Positions 34,029 through 47,316 of a stretch of DNA of 64,000 nucleotides are shown in pieces; position 1 is the stretch's first letter; the number at the start of each line of letters is the position of its first letter. The position numbers were made by a program, and so were the translations under genes. The notes under the pieces were generated by a model that saw nothing but the letters and a program-made list of their open reading frames with translations, made no database searches and was not told the DNA's origin. Origin of the DNA: Chamaecrista fasciculata (lineage: Eukaryota; Streptophyta; Magnoliopsida; Fabales; Fabaceae); NCBI GenBank assembly GCA_003254925.1, contig QANZ01035879.1, positions 1 to 64,000 on the forward strand, given 5' to 3'.

Positions 34029-34587
34029 GGCAAAAGACCATTTCGTGCCTCTAACGTTTACGGTAATTTTCAGTTATACCCCTAACGTTTCATTTGTGTC
34101 AGTTATGCTTTCAATATGAAACGTTAGTTTCAATTATGCCCCCAATTTTGACTCAATGCTGATGTGTCAATTTTTTTTAGTTGTTTGTCAATTTTTTGTT
34201 CTGAATTGAATATGTGGCAAGATGACTGAATAAATAAAACATCCATGATTTATTTTTTATCCACCATGTCATTTCCTACGCGGTATAAGGCTTGCGAAGA
34301 TGAAGATGAAGATGTCAAAAAAATTTTAGGGTAATAATTTTTTGGTTTAGAGAATGTAAATCCACGTAGGAAATGCCATGGTGGATAAAAAATAAATCAA
34401 TGATGTTTTATTTATCCAGTCATCTTGTCACATATTCAATTCAGAACAAAAAATTGGCACACAAGTAAAATTGGGGGCATAATTGAAATTAACGTTTCAC
34501 ATTGGGGGCACAACTAACACAAATAAAATGTTAGAGGCATAACTGAAAATCACTACAAACGTTAAGGGCACGGAAGGATCTTTTACC
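34029..34587. mobile_element. Mutator-like MITE
   Basis: A 559-bp element has a perfect 9-bp duplication, ttataaata, at 34020-34028 and 34588-34596. The left TIR ggcaaaagaccatttcgtgc is mirrored at the right end. The inverted arms run for well over 200 bp each ('gtcatcttgccacatattca' blocks at both sides). It is a large hairpin-capable element with no coding content. Confidence 0.87.
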
Positions 34588-34845
34588 TTATAAATATATA
34601 TATTGGTGAGTTGGCAAATTGAATTGGATTGAGTGGATTCAAAATTCTGAAACTCGCAACTCAACCCTAATCACTATTGGGTTCATTTTTTTAACTAAAA
34701 TGACTCCGCTAGCCCAATTTAAACCTATGTACCGGGTTAGTTTTAGAAGTACGACGGATTAGCCCGAATCACTAAACAACCGTAATTGTGTACCTTTGTT
34801 TTTTTGTTTTTCTTTGTTTAACATTGACATGAAATGACTTTTTTA

Positions 34846-35582
34846 TCTATTATAATATGTAAAAGCTGAGTGATGGAGCCATATTGTGCCACTTTTCATC
34901 TCCAGAACTCTTCAGTTCGCGCGACACGTGTCCCATATTTATTTCGACCAATATGTCATATATATGTGGTTACTATCCTTTACGTTTTTCATTCCTGATT
35001 GCCATATTTTAAGGATATGAGTTGTGAATGCATCATGTAAAAGGAAATAGGGCGTGACATTTGCTGACAAATGAATGACAATTTGATGAATTATTGATTG
35101 CACATCGTTGGTCTTAGTAATTTTCTTTAATTCAGATCCGGTTACATATTGTAATCAATTATACAATTCTTATATGGTATTTTGAATTAGGACAATTTGA
35201 ATATTTCTGGAAATTATGACATTTTACTAACCTCTCATTTAATATAATTGGATTGGATTTTAATTTGTGTATATATTGAATATTTTGAAACTACATAAAA
35301 CGTTGACCCATAATTTCCAAATTTTCCTGTGTATACAATAATGTGGAGCCATCAATGTTCAAAAAAAAAAAGATACATGATATAGGAATGAAACGTGTAC
35401 CGATTTCAATATAGTATAATGCATTCAAAACTTACAGACATTATATTAATTAATAGTCCTAATTATCGCCATGATAAAATATTCAGACGATATTATATAA
35501 TGGAGTAGCGAACGAAAGTACTATATACGAAATTCCACGGTGTATCGAATCTATATTTTTATTCTCCTTCTGTCTAAAACAC
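34846..35582 (+). other. Helitron 5' region upstream of the RPA-like gene
   Basis: No coding capacity. It contains the Helitron 5' terminus (TCTATTATAATATG), a GC-rich patch with an ACACGTGTC palindrome-like core (34924-34932), and then AT-rich sequence that may hold the promoter for the RPA-like gene starting at 35583. Confidence 0.5.
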
Positions 35583-36789
35583 ATGGCCAACTTTTTCGAC
35601 AGTGTTAGTTCCATTGGACCTATATGTACACAGGGAAAATTCAAAATCAAAGTTCGTGTTGTTCGGCTTTGGTCTCTTCGACCATACGAATCCGACCCCA
35701 AGCCGAATACAGAAGGTAGCATGGAAATGGTTCTTTGCGATCATGAGGTCAGTGATATGTATGGAACTTACATATGGTCGAAGGTATATATAAGTGTTTT
35801 ATTTGAATAATTTGAATTGTTACAGAATACAACAATTGGTGCAACCGTCAAGAGTCTATTTATGAAGAAATTCAAAAACACTCTGAAGGAGGGGGCTGTG
35901 TACATTATATCACAATTTGGTGTGGGATCTAATGGTGGGTCATTTTGTTCCACTCCACATGATTTCAAGATTGTGTTTCAGTTCAGTACCCGAGTGGCCA
36001 AAACTGAAGATGATGGTTCAATCGATTTGTATGGGTTGCGTTTGACGTCGTTGAGCTCAATTATATCGACACCACCTGACTCCAAATGTTTAGTTGGTTA
36101 GATATTTCCATAAAAAATTTATGTTGGTGATGTTACATATGTTTAATCACATTATCACTCTTTTGAATTTTACCTGTAGATGTTATGGGTCGTCTGTGTG
36201 GAATTTCGGCAATGGTTGAATCTAAAAATGGTGTTGGTTCGGATAGAAGAATTTCGTTGGATATCGAAGATGATAAGTATATATAAATCGTCGTTATTCT
36301 TTTTTAATATAACATTGATGCTGATAACGTACTTTATAATATTAAATATTATCAAAAATTCTTATTTAGAAGAATATGTTTTATAACTTTGCAGTAGTAA
36401 CAAAATAGCAGTCACTTTGTGGGGGCGTTATGCTGATCAGATACATGAATTCATGTCTAGCTATAAGGATGGCACAATCGTGTTAATCATTCAGTGGTGT
36501 CACGTAAAGGAATTTAACAACTCTTCGCAACTGATGAATTCTATGTATGCTACTCGCTTATTGATCAATCTAGACATTCCAGTAACCAATGAGTTCAACT
36601 CCAAGTTGAAACCGAATGAATTTCGTATTCTAGACAATGCAACATTTATCATCTCCGCATATATCTCCTGAAGATCCATACGATCCCTTTTCTGGCACTC
36701 CTGTTGTCCCTATTGACGAGTTATATTGCGCAATTGATAAGAGTATTGTTTGCATTATTGCACGTGTTCTGAAGGTTGATATGGATAGG

Positions 36790-39700
36790 TAGGGGTGTTC
36801 GTTGGGCGGTTTGGGCGGTTTAAAATGATTTTTCAAACCGAACCGCTCGCTTCGGTTCGGAGAAAACTCAAACCGTTCGGTTTGAAAAAAAAATATCAAA
36901 CCAAACCAATATAATGGCGGTTTTAGCGGTTTGGTTTGGGCGGTTTGACCTTTAATTACTATTAATTTTGAGCACTCCTTCGTCATTCCAATTTCTAATT
37001 AGCATCAACCAATACAAATAATACAGTACTATAAAGGGCCCTCCATTATATATAAAGATATGAGCCCAAATTAACTACTCCTTCGTCATCCCTTTGGTGA
37101 CCCCACATTAATCTAATCTAGCAATCAAATGAATCTTCAAGGACCCAAATACAGAAACAATCAATTGTGTATCTCCAAAAGCAGCCACGGAAATGACTCA
37201 AAATTAAAGAGTCCTTTCATGGTTGCTGCCAGCCTTGAAGAACATGGTTCTCTAGGAAACAGAACAATGTATATATTTTCAAGCAAAACCATCATGATTA
37301 ACAAAAAAAAAGTACACACCAAAAATTGAAAATATAAATGTGTACAATGATAATGGAGCCTTGAACAATCAAAATCACATACAAAACATGCAAGTTCCTT
37401 TAGTTCCAAACTCTTAAAAATCTCCAGCAATTGACTCCATAAATTGCAATCCAAATAGCTTCATTCTTGAAAACTTCCAATCCTTCAAGTCAATCTCCTT
37501 TCCACTTAGCCTACATAAAATGAAACTTCATGAAAATTCAACTAACAAAAAACATTCATGCTCAATAATACTCAATAGCTATTTTGAAATTGTATACATA
37601 AAAGCAAAGATGGGCAATAATTCTCTTGTTCTGTAAATGATAGAGAAAGTTATACTTGATTAGAAGACCAACACTAACCTCTTGAAAATTGAGATTCAAC
37701 ACTAACCTCTCATGAAGACCAATTTAAATTACTGAATAATGTTTTTTCCTTTTCCAGATGTGTTGGTGCTTGTGCTGTCAATGCCTAAAATTATAAAAGA
37801 AGAAGTAATTAGAAATTATTAAAAATATAATGCTTATTGAATTGTATACTATAATTATTATTGAATACTAACACACTAAAGCAAAATATAATAATTAATA
37901 AATTACCCAATTGAAGCTTTCCAATGTCTTCTGCAAGTTCTTCTACTTCCATATTTAATGGCTGGGATCGAAACCAGTTTTGAGCACAAATGAGAGCCTC
38001 AACAGTATTTGGAGTTAGTGAGCTTCTATATGTATCAATTACTCTTCCCCCATTACTAAAGGCTGATTCAGAAGCAACTGTTGAGATAGGAATGGCTAAC
38101 ACATCTCTTGCCATCAATGCCAAAATTGGAAATTTAGTGGAATTGACCTTCCACCAATTTAGAATGTCGAATTGTGAATTGAGTTTTTCCCTAGGCTCAA
38201 ACAAATATTGTTCCACCTCAGTCTTGTTTTCTAGGCTACCTTCTTCAGCCATGTCTTGGTCAAACTCCATAGCAATCACGTCCCTATCACCTTCCTCTTT
38301 TGCATCTTCAGTCTTACTTTTAGTTTGAGATGATTCACTAGAACCTCGGCGCAAATTTGAACCCAAACATACTTTATAATAATCATACATCTTGTAAAAT
38401 CCAGTTTTCACTTTCCAAGACATTGATTCAGCAATTGTGAAATCATGAAACTTCGGAAAACTCCAATCCACAAACTTTAATTTGTAACGAGGATCAAGCA
38501 CAACAGCTATAAATATCATTATGTTGAAGTTTTCAATATCTCCCCAATATTTGTCATGTTTTTCCTTCATTTTTACAGCCATCCTTCTCAAACTTTCATC
38601 ATTACTTTCCAACAAACCTTTCAATGTTTTCAAAATAAGACAATACTCATGAAAATACTTGGAAGAAGTCACAAACAAAGAACCAGATATGGCATTAGTC
38701 ACATCATAAAAAACTTTCAAAAATGGAAGAAAAACCCTTGCATCCTCCCAATCTTCCTTTGTTGGTGTGCCCAGCTTTCCATCTTTCATATGCTGAAGCA
38801 CATATTGTGCATCTTGCTTCTCATACCTTGAAAATGCCTTCTCAAACTTTATAGCACTTTCAAGCATTAAAAAAGTTGAATTCCACCTTGTAGGAACATC
38901 CAATTGAACCATAGATTTGGATTGAATTTTCTCCTTTTCCACACATTCTTTAAATTTTTTCATACGTGCAGGAGATGCACGAACAAACTTCACAGCATTT
39001 CGAATCTTATTTATTGATTCCTTTATGTCCTTTAACCCATCAACAACAACAAGATTCAAAATATGAGCAACACATCTAACATGTAAATATTCTCCTTGTA
39101 AAACACTCCCATTCCAGTCATTAATTTTACCCCTTAGATAGGATTTAGCTTTATCATTTGAGGTAGCATTATCAACAGTAATTGTGAATACTCTCTCTAT
39201 ACCCCATTCTAGAAGACAAGACTCAATTGTTTCACCAATTGTTTCACCTTTGTGATTTTCTATTGGACAAAAGTTTAAAATCCTTTTATGTAATTTCCAA
39301 TTGTCATCAATAAAATGTGCAGTGAGGACAATATAGCTCAAATTTTGAATTGAAGTCCAACAATCTGTAATTAAAGAAACACTTTGATATCCTTTCAACA
39401 ATGTCTCCCTTAGATTTGTCTTCTCTTTCATATATAAATTATATTCCAACAATCTCGAGCAACTGTAATGCGAGACGGAAGTGGTAACAAGGGTTGTACT
39501 ACATTCAAAAAATGGCGAAATCCCTCTCCCTCAACATGCTTAAAAGGTAATTCATCCACAATTATCATTCTAGCCAGAGCTTCCCTACATGCATTTAGAT
39601 TAAAAGTAACAGCAGCTAGATTTCCACCCTTGACCACCCCATTCTCCTTCTTTATAGGCTGAAATGATAATGTTTTCTGGCTTGGGTCACGGGACTCTCT

Positions 39701-40782
39701 GGGATATTTTTTACACTGATGATTTAAATGATTGGCCATAGAACTAGTCCCATTATTTTTCCTATGACATGCATATGTTTGCCCACACCAATTACATGAA
39801 GCCCTAGGAGATTTTAGATCACAATCTTTTACCTCAGTGAAGTGATTCCATACCCAAGAAGACGGTCGGGAAGGTCTTTGCTTTGGTTCGTCATTTTTCT
39901 CTTTGTCATCTGGAACTGGAACTTTGCGCTTCCTTTTTCTTGACTTTGATAGGTTAATGTCTTTTGTCTTTTTTTGTCTTTTAGATGACTCCCCTTCTGA
40001 ATGACATCCACTTTCAGTTTCCTCATCCTCATTTATAGTGGTTAAATGAGATTGAGTATTAATCTGAAAAAATTCAAATCACAACAAATTAGTGATGAAC
40101 TGATGATTAATGACCACAAAGGCACAAATGAAGTTGAAAAATACGAACTAAGAGCAAGAATGGTACGAAAGTAGAGAAAGATTAAGAAGAAAAACCTCTT
40201 GATTTGTTGTCATTGAAGATGTGTAAATGGCAGTCCAGTGAACGTCGAGCACTCGAGCCAAAAGAAGCAAATGGCTAGAGGTTGAGTGAATGCCTGAATG
40301 GAAGCGGCTAGAGGTTGAGCAAAGTCGAAAAAGTTAGAGGTTGAGTGAATGCCTGAATGGAAGCGGCTAGAGGTTGAGCAAAGTCGAAAAACTTAGATTT
40401 AGGGTTTAAACTCCAGCGGGCAGCGGCTATGAAACTCCAAGTCTCCAACTCCATGGTTCATTATTAATTATTGGTGGGCTACATTTGTGATTTGTGTTAT
40501 TATTGGGCCCAACAAATAAAAGTAAGGCTGGGCTTGCTGCATGAATGTGAAAACGTGTGTATAATATATATATATATATATATTATATTTATATTATTAT
40601 TTATATGCTGGCGGTTCGGTTCGGTTTGATAGAGGATCAAACCGCCACCGAACCGAACCGCCCAAAAATAGCAAAAATGAAACCAAACCAAACCATTTGA
40701 ATGTCGGTTTTGTTTCGGTTTGGTTCGGTTTGGTTCGGTTTAGTTCGGTTCAATCGGTTTGGTTCGGTTTTGAACACCCCTA
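36790..40782 (-). mobile_element. hAT transposon inserted in the Helitron RPA-like gene
   Basis: A perfect 8-bp duplication, tggatagg (36782-36789 and 40783-40790), flanks TIRs taggggtgttc / gaacacccct a. Subterminal repeats of the ggtttggttcggttt type fill both ends (36805-36950 and 40610-40775), as expected for transposase-binding regions of hAT elements. One transposase gene occupies the minus strand. Host coding sequence reads straight through once the element and one duplication copy are removed. Confidence 0.93.
37729..40213 (-). pseudogene. hAT transposase (BED finger, hATC dimerisation domain), one frameshift
   Basis: Three exons: 40213-40196 (MTTNQE), 40063-37907 and 37784-37729, with GT-AG introns. 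Domains in order: basic region (KRKRKVPVPDDKEK), BED zinc finger (SSWVWNHFTEV, CNWCGQTY, HLNHQCKKYP; 39860-39700), RNase H-like catalytic core with central insertion (LITDCWTSIQNLSYIVLTAH, LHVRCVAHILNLVV, DVPTRWNSTFLMLE) and the hATC domain (FPILALMARDVLAIPISTVA, SESAFSNGGRVID). A single missing base near 39450 shifts the frame just after VARDC; otherwise it is open for over 540 codons. Either a very recent lesion or an assembly error. Confidence 0.88.
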
Positions 40783-41840
40783 TGGATAGGGGTTGGTTTT
40801 ATGAAAGCTGCAAGAAATGTGCAAAGAAGGTTGAACCTGATGGTTCTGGCTATTCATGTGAAAAGTGTGAGATGCTTGTGTCTAAATGTCAGATTAGGTA
40901 TATAATATTTTGTGGGAATGGAGATTTTTCGTGTTCATTCTAAATTACATTTGTTAATTTGTACATTTATGACATTAATATTTATGCTTGAATTGTTCAT
41001 CAAATGGAAAGGTACAAAATTCCGTTGATGGTAATCGATGAATCAGGGACAGCCATTCTTACTCTCTTTGATCGTGACTGTACTAAATATATCGGTATTA
41101 CTGCTGAACAACTACGTAAGAGTCTGCCTCAGGTATGAAGTGTGTATACTAAACTCAGTAATATTGATCGTGTAACAGTTGTGGTGAACGCATGGTTAGC
41201 TTACAGAAATGTTATAAACGTATTGAATAGCGATGATCCATCACCGACACCTGAATCTGATAAATTCGATGTTTTCCTTGGTAAAAGATTCATTTTCAAA
41301 GTCATGGTGCATGCATACGAGAATGCAATGAATCCATCCTTCACCATTATGAGAATGTCTGACGAAAAATCGGTTATTGATCATTTCGTCTCTTTGTATG
41401 TGGTAAGGAGTTTATTTCGTACATATGTACACTTATATATATTTATATAAGATATCCAATGGAAGACTAACCATGTACAACTGATCTTAATATGTAGGAT
41501 AAATGTGAGGTTAATGCTGATAACGGTGATACGACAAAGGTGTGTCATTTATAAATTTATGCTTTCATATGATTTTAGTTATGATGATGATGTTAACGAA
41601 TATTGCTCTACATCACAGCTTTCAAATAATGATGAAACATTCAAGACACCTGACAATTTGAAGAAGGGGGTTATTGATTTTGATGGCAAATCAGTACCTT
41701 TCACTGATCTTACATCACCAGACGATTCTGCATATAAGTGCTCCCAAAAAAATTTTCCAGATGAAGATTCCATGATGCATTCGACTCAAAACGCCGGTGA
41801 TAGCAGCAGTGGAAAATTGAAGGTCAAGTTGGAGAAATAG

Positions 41841-42766
41841 AGTTGTTTGTGTTTTTCTTCCCGTATGTGTTTGAATAAATTGTGTTTGCTGGGATATCTC
41901 AAGTTGTTTTTCAGTAGACTTTTCTGTTTCGGATGGTTATTTACTTTGTACAAACAATTGTCTTATTTTCACATATGAATAAATGCACTTAAGTTGATAT
42001 TTGCTATTATGGATGTAATCTTCCTGAATTCTGTCTAATTTTTTACAATCAATTTATTGACCATTCAATATTGCCATACAGGATTTCATTTCCTTATTTA
42101 ATGGATTGCAGATTTGATGTAATCATTATGATTGATATAACCATTATGACTCATTCCCATAAGGTTAGACGACACATTAATGCCAAGACGAACATTAGCA
42201 TCTTGATTTGTTTATTTGAAATTATTCTTCCAATCAGCAATAGGACTGAGGGAAGTTTGTCTCATATCATTGTCATTGTCATATTTCCATTTAACGACAT
42301 TAAATCAAATTAGGCATATGCACTAATTCGGTCTTATTACATTCATTATTTTACGCCTTACCATCCAGTAATAATTTATATAGTGTCGTCGGAGATTCAA
42401 AAATAGCGATCAGTAATGGGAGTAATATACGTATTGGAAATAATGTAAGCTAAATACAAAAGTAATTACAAAATCAATTAAATATATCTAAATTTCGTCA
42501 TCAGTGAATCTATTATATCAATTTGGTATCCAACATTTATGTTGCTAAAATATTTGTATAGTTTGATATGCTATATAATTGGAAAATTGAAATTTGAAAT
42601 TACAAACTTCAACCATAAGTTATAAGTGATGAAGTATATATAATGTGAGTTTGTGAGAAAGAAAGTTAAAAAACTGATAATTTACAGACTATTTTTTTCT
42701 TTGTGTACCGACAATGGCTAACATTTAATAATTAGACAATTAGCCAATAGTTAAGATTAGTAATAA
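41841..42766. other. Helitron spacer between RPA-like and RepHel genes
   Basis: AT-rich, no supported coding sequence. It probably contains the end of the RPA-like transcript and the start region of the RepHel gene, whose N-terminus I could not fix. Confidence 0.45.
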
Positions 42767-45700
42767 TTGCGTAATTCAGTTTTCTCGTTATGTATTCTTT
42801 GTTTGCTAGCCATACATAATCATCAAGCATTGTTGTTTGTTCACTGTGTGAAGGATCATACGACCAATTACTGTTGTTTATACAAGGTTAGTACGAGTGG
42901 ACGTATTTTTTTTGGGCATGTTGTTTCAGTTAATGGGGTTAATACTAATAGAGAAATATGTAAAATGAAATGGTTATCTTTAATTTCCATATTTTTTATA
43001 TATCTATACATGTTTTATTTATTAATATCATTAAACATTGCAGAATATTTCGACATTGGCCAGCCTATATACGTATGCGGCGACTGTGGTGCGAAGTTGT
43101 GGTTGGAGGAACGTTGTGATAAATCTCATAAAACTAATAAGCCAAAATTCTCAATTTGTTGTATGAACGGGAAGGTTCAGCTACCCACATTGAAAAGACC
43201 TCCTTCTATTTTGGAGAAACTAATGAGCAGGGACACTCCTATGAGTAATAGATTCATGAAAAACATTCGAGTGTACAACAATATGTTCTCTTTTACGTAT
43301 ATGGGGGGCAAGATTGACCATTCTATGAACAATGGTCGGGGACCCTATGTCTTTCGCATGAGTGGTCAGAACATGCACTTTATTTGGAGTTTGTTGCCAA
43401 TGCCTGGGAATCAGCCACGATTCTCACAGCTCTACATTTATGACACCGAGAACGAGATAGCTAATAGAATGTCTGTTGCTAGGTAAGAGTATCTTGAATA
43501 TCATTTGTTTTTGTAAATATTATTTGTACATGTTTATAAGACATCATGATTTTATGCAAAAGTGGGTCGCGAGCAGACCAATTGGATGCAAACGTCGTTC
43601 TCCAACTTTCTGAAATGTTAGATTCATGCAACCCCTTGGTCAAGTCGTTTAGACAGGTCAGGGAGAGGGTGTCAAACAAGAAAACATCATCATTGAGATT
43701 AAAGTTGATCAAAAGACGTGAATCAGACCCAAGAGTCTTCAACCTTCCCACTGCATCTGAGATTGCTGCATTAATAGTAGGGGATTTCGATATATCTAAT
43801 GGAGAAATAGACAGTTATTCAGGAAATGGATGGTAAATTGCAAAGAATCGATGAACTGCATCCATCATATTTTCCATTACAGTACCCTTTGTTGTTCCCT
43901 TATGGCCTGAATTGACGACATTCTTTCAAAAGGAGAAGTGCTCTACTGAGGATAGACCGGACATACTCGCAAGAATATTTAAGATTAAGTTGGATAATCT
44001 GATAAAGGACATTAATAAAGGCAAAATGTTTGGCAAGTCCACAGCAGGTACAACCAATATTGCAATATTTACATGATATATCGCGTAGTATACTGTAAAT
44101 TTTGGAACTTATATAATGCATAATTCAATTATATTGCATAATACTATTGATTTATTTTACAAATGAAAAAAACTAATATCTTAAAATAAATATGCTAACG
44201 TGTATTATATTTGATTTTCAGTGGTATACACGGTAGAGTTCTAAAAACGTGGTCTTCCACATGCCCACATTATATTGTGGCTCGAGAACTCGCAAAGATT
44301 CATCGACACTGATGAGATTGACAATATTATCTCCGCAGAAATACCTGATCCTAATCACGATCCTCGATTGCATGAAGCTGTCAAATCATTCATGATACAT
44401 GGTTCATGTGGCGTTGCTAGAGCCGACTCCCCTTGCATGAAAGAAGGCAAGTTCTCTAAACATTTCCCCAAAAAATTCGTCGAGCGAACATCCAGGGACG
44501 AAGATGGATACTGCAAGTACAGACGGCGTGATTCCGGGATAACAGTTGAGAGAAATGGAGTTCACCTTGACAATAGATATGTCGTCCCTTACAATAGGAA
44601 ACTTCTATTAAAATATCAAGCGCACATAAATGTAGAATTTTGTAACCAGTCTCGCGCCATAAAGTATTTGTTCAAGTACTTCAACAAAGGTAATGACAAA
44701 GTTACTACAGCTGTATGTCGAGAGGAGCAAAGTAACAGCGAAGATACTGCCGTTGTCGATGAAATTAAGATATATTATGAATGCAGATATGTCTCGGCGT
44801 GTGAAGGAGCATGGCGGATTTTTGGGTTTGTTATTCATTTTAGGGAACCAGCCGTGATACGACTTCCATTTCACCTGGAAGACGAACAACACATTGTGTT
44901 TGAAGACGATGATCCGATTGATTATGTTGCTAATAAAGCTGCTGGTAAGGTAACAAAATTTCTTGCTTGGTTTGAAGCTAATAAGGTGTACGAATCTGCA
45001 CGGTCCCTTACTTATGCACATATGCCAACTAAATTCGTGTTCAACAAGGACCTTGGAGAATGGACAGAGCATAAAGCAGGAGATGCAGTTGGTCGCGTAT
45101 ATTACGTATCCCCTTCTGCAGGTGAGCTACACTACCTCCGTATATTGTTAAACAATAAAAGAGGCGTCACATCATATAAAGAGTTAAGATCTGTCAATGG
45201 CGTCGATTACCCGTCATTTAAAGACGCATGTTTTGTAATGGGATTACTTGACGATGATAAAGAATACATTGACGCGATTAGAGAAGTTAGTCAATGGTCA
45301 TCGGCGGCATATGTTCGTTCAATGTTTGCATCACTGATATTCCATGGTTATATTACCCGTCCCGCTAATGTATGGGAAGAAACATGGAAGAACTTGTCAG
45401 ACGACATACTGCTGAAGCGGCGCCATGTGACTGGTGATCCAGGTATCTACACAATTTAATTCATTATTTTAGAACATTTATTTACTTATTGAAGCATAAA
45501 TATGAACATATGCTTGAATTAACTTTCATCTTTTTTTAATTAGATTTACAGATCAACATCGATACTATAAAAGATATTGCACTATCTGAAATAGAACTTC
45601 TACTTAGATCGAATGGACGTTCTTTGCGCGACTTTCCCCCGATGCCGATCCTGAAGACATCACATGCAGTTGCTTCGTCAAATATATTAATTGTTGAAGA

Positions 45701-47316
45701 AACAAATTATGATACGGCATTACTTAACGAACAAGTTGAATCGTTGGTTGCATCATTGACAGATGAACAAGCTGCAATATATCAAACTATAATGGATGCT
45801 TGCTATAATGGTGATGGTGGCGTTTTCTTCGTCAATGGTTATGGTGGTACTGACAAAACATTTGTGTGGAACACATTAACAACTGTAATACGATCCAGAG
45901 GTGACATTGTGTTGGCAGGTACTATAGTTATACATTTATCGTTGTATGTTATAAATATAATATATATGGTGATGGCGTAGTTGATGTTCTTATTGAAATT
46001 AACTATATTTTGATTTTTTCACAGTTGCGTCAAGCGGGATTGCCTCACAACTTATACCTGGTGGTCGTACTGCACACTCTAGATTTTGCATTCCAATACA
46101 GTGCAACGAAGAGTCAACATGCAATATTGATCAAGGTAGTGACCTTGCCGAGCTGCTCATTCACACAACACTTATTATATGGGACGAAGCTCCTATGACA
46201 CACAGATTCTGCTTTAAAGCTCTTGACAGATCGTTAAGAGACATTATGCGTTTCAAGGACGTGGAAAGCACTAATAAGCCATTTGGTGGTAAAGTCATTG
46301 TGTTTGGAGGTGATTTCTGCCAAATATTACCCGTCATACCTCGTGGATCTAGACAAGACATTGTACTATCATCTTTGAACGCATCTTATCTATGGTCGTC
46401 ATGTAAGGTTTTGAACCTAACTAAGAACATGCGATTACGGTATGGTAAGTCAGCTGAAGAAATTGAAAGTGTTAGAGCATTCTCTAATTGGCTGATTGAT
46501 GTTGGTGATGGTAAGGTTGGTGTCGCCGTATCTGATGATCAGTGCGAGATTGATATACCAGACGACTTACTACTTAGAGACTATTCAGATCCAATAAAGG
46601 TCATTACAGATTCCACATACCTAGATTTAAAATCTAATTACTGCATGCCTCATTATTTTCGTGATAGTGCAATTCTTGCTCCTACTCTTGAAGATGTATT
46701 TGCAGTGAACCAATACATGCTTGATCAAATGCCTAAAGAAAAAAAAAAGTATATCTTGATTGTGATAGCATTTGCAGACATGATGAGAATGTTGAGAACA
46801 TGGCAGATGTTTACACTACTGAGCTACTTAACTCGATTAATGGATCTGGCCTGCCTTATCACGAGCTAAAATTAAAGACTGGTGCTCCAATAATGCTCAT
46901 GAGGAACATAGATAAATCAATGGGGCTTTGCAATGGCACACGCTTAATCGTATCGAGGTTATGTGAACGTGTAATCGAAGCAATTGTTTTGTCTGGCAAA
47001 GCTGCTGGTTAGAAGGTTCTTATTGCACGTTATGTAGTAACACCGTCTGACTCGAAGTTACCAGTCAAGTTTCAAAGAAGGCGATTTCCAATAGTGCTGT
47101 CATTTGCGATGACTATCAACAAGAGCCAAGGACAGTCATTGGCATCTGTTGGGTTATACTTACCCAGACCGGTATTCACACATGGTCAGCTATATGTCGC
47201 AATTGTCGCGTGGTCGATCCAGAAATGGCATCAAGGTGCTTATTGCTAATAAGTCTGACCAGGAAAAAATCAGAGCTATCAATGTTGTATACCGAGAAGT
47301 GTACCAAAATGTGTAA
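42767..47316 (+). pseudogene. Helitron RepHel: HUH rolling-circle Rep fused to Pif1-type helicase
   Basis: Plus-strand exons encode the Helitron N-terminal zinc region (PIYVCGDCGAKLWLEERCDK, 43065-43124; GKIDHSMNNGRGPYVFRMSG), the Rep core and a PIF1/RecD-like helicase. Visible Rep parts: GLPHAH (HUH motif, 44251-44268) and the two-Tyr region AIKYLFKYFNKG (about 44658). Helicase parts: FVNGYGGTDKTF (Walker A, 45831-45866), LIIWDEAPM (Walker B), GGDFCQILPVIPRGSR and [15 protein letters not shown] (47110-47154). Introns near 45442-45543 and 45918-46024. Lesions: frame change near 43830, a deletion at about 43935 removing the first Rep motif, TAA at 44242 just before HUH, TAG at 47010, frame change near 46740, and one extra base near 47200. 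The reading ends at 47316. Confidence 0.87.

Larger units (their letters stand above)
35583..41840 (+). pseudogene. Helitron-encoded RPA70-like single-strand DNA-binding protein, split by a hAT
   Basis: Exons recognisable: 35583-35747, 35826-36096, 36180-36276, 36395 to 36789, then after the hAT 40791-40897, 41012-41132, a poorly bounded exon around 41175-41405, 41498-41538 and a last exon ending TAG at 41838-41840. They encode OB-fold segments of plant Helitron RPA1-like proteins (DUF223/Rep_fac-A_C type): EGAVYIISQFGVGSN, LCGISAMVESKNGVGSD and a zinc-binding C-terminal OB-fold with CKKCAKKVEP and CEKC (40810-40870). RPA-like proteins are thought to protect single-stranded Helitron intermediates. 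There is a one-base frame change near 36650. The hAT insertion is in exon 4. Downstream exon limits are partly inferred. Confidence 0.8.

Noticed and set aside
42767-43040. Start of RepHel at 42767
   Set aside because: The first ~90 residues of that frame look non-conserved and probably include an intron ending near 43043; I kept 42767 only as an outer limit.
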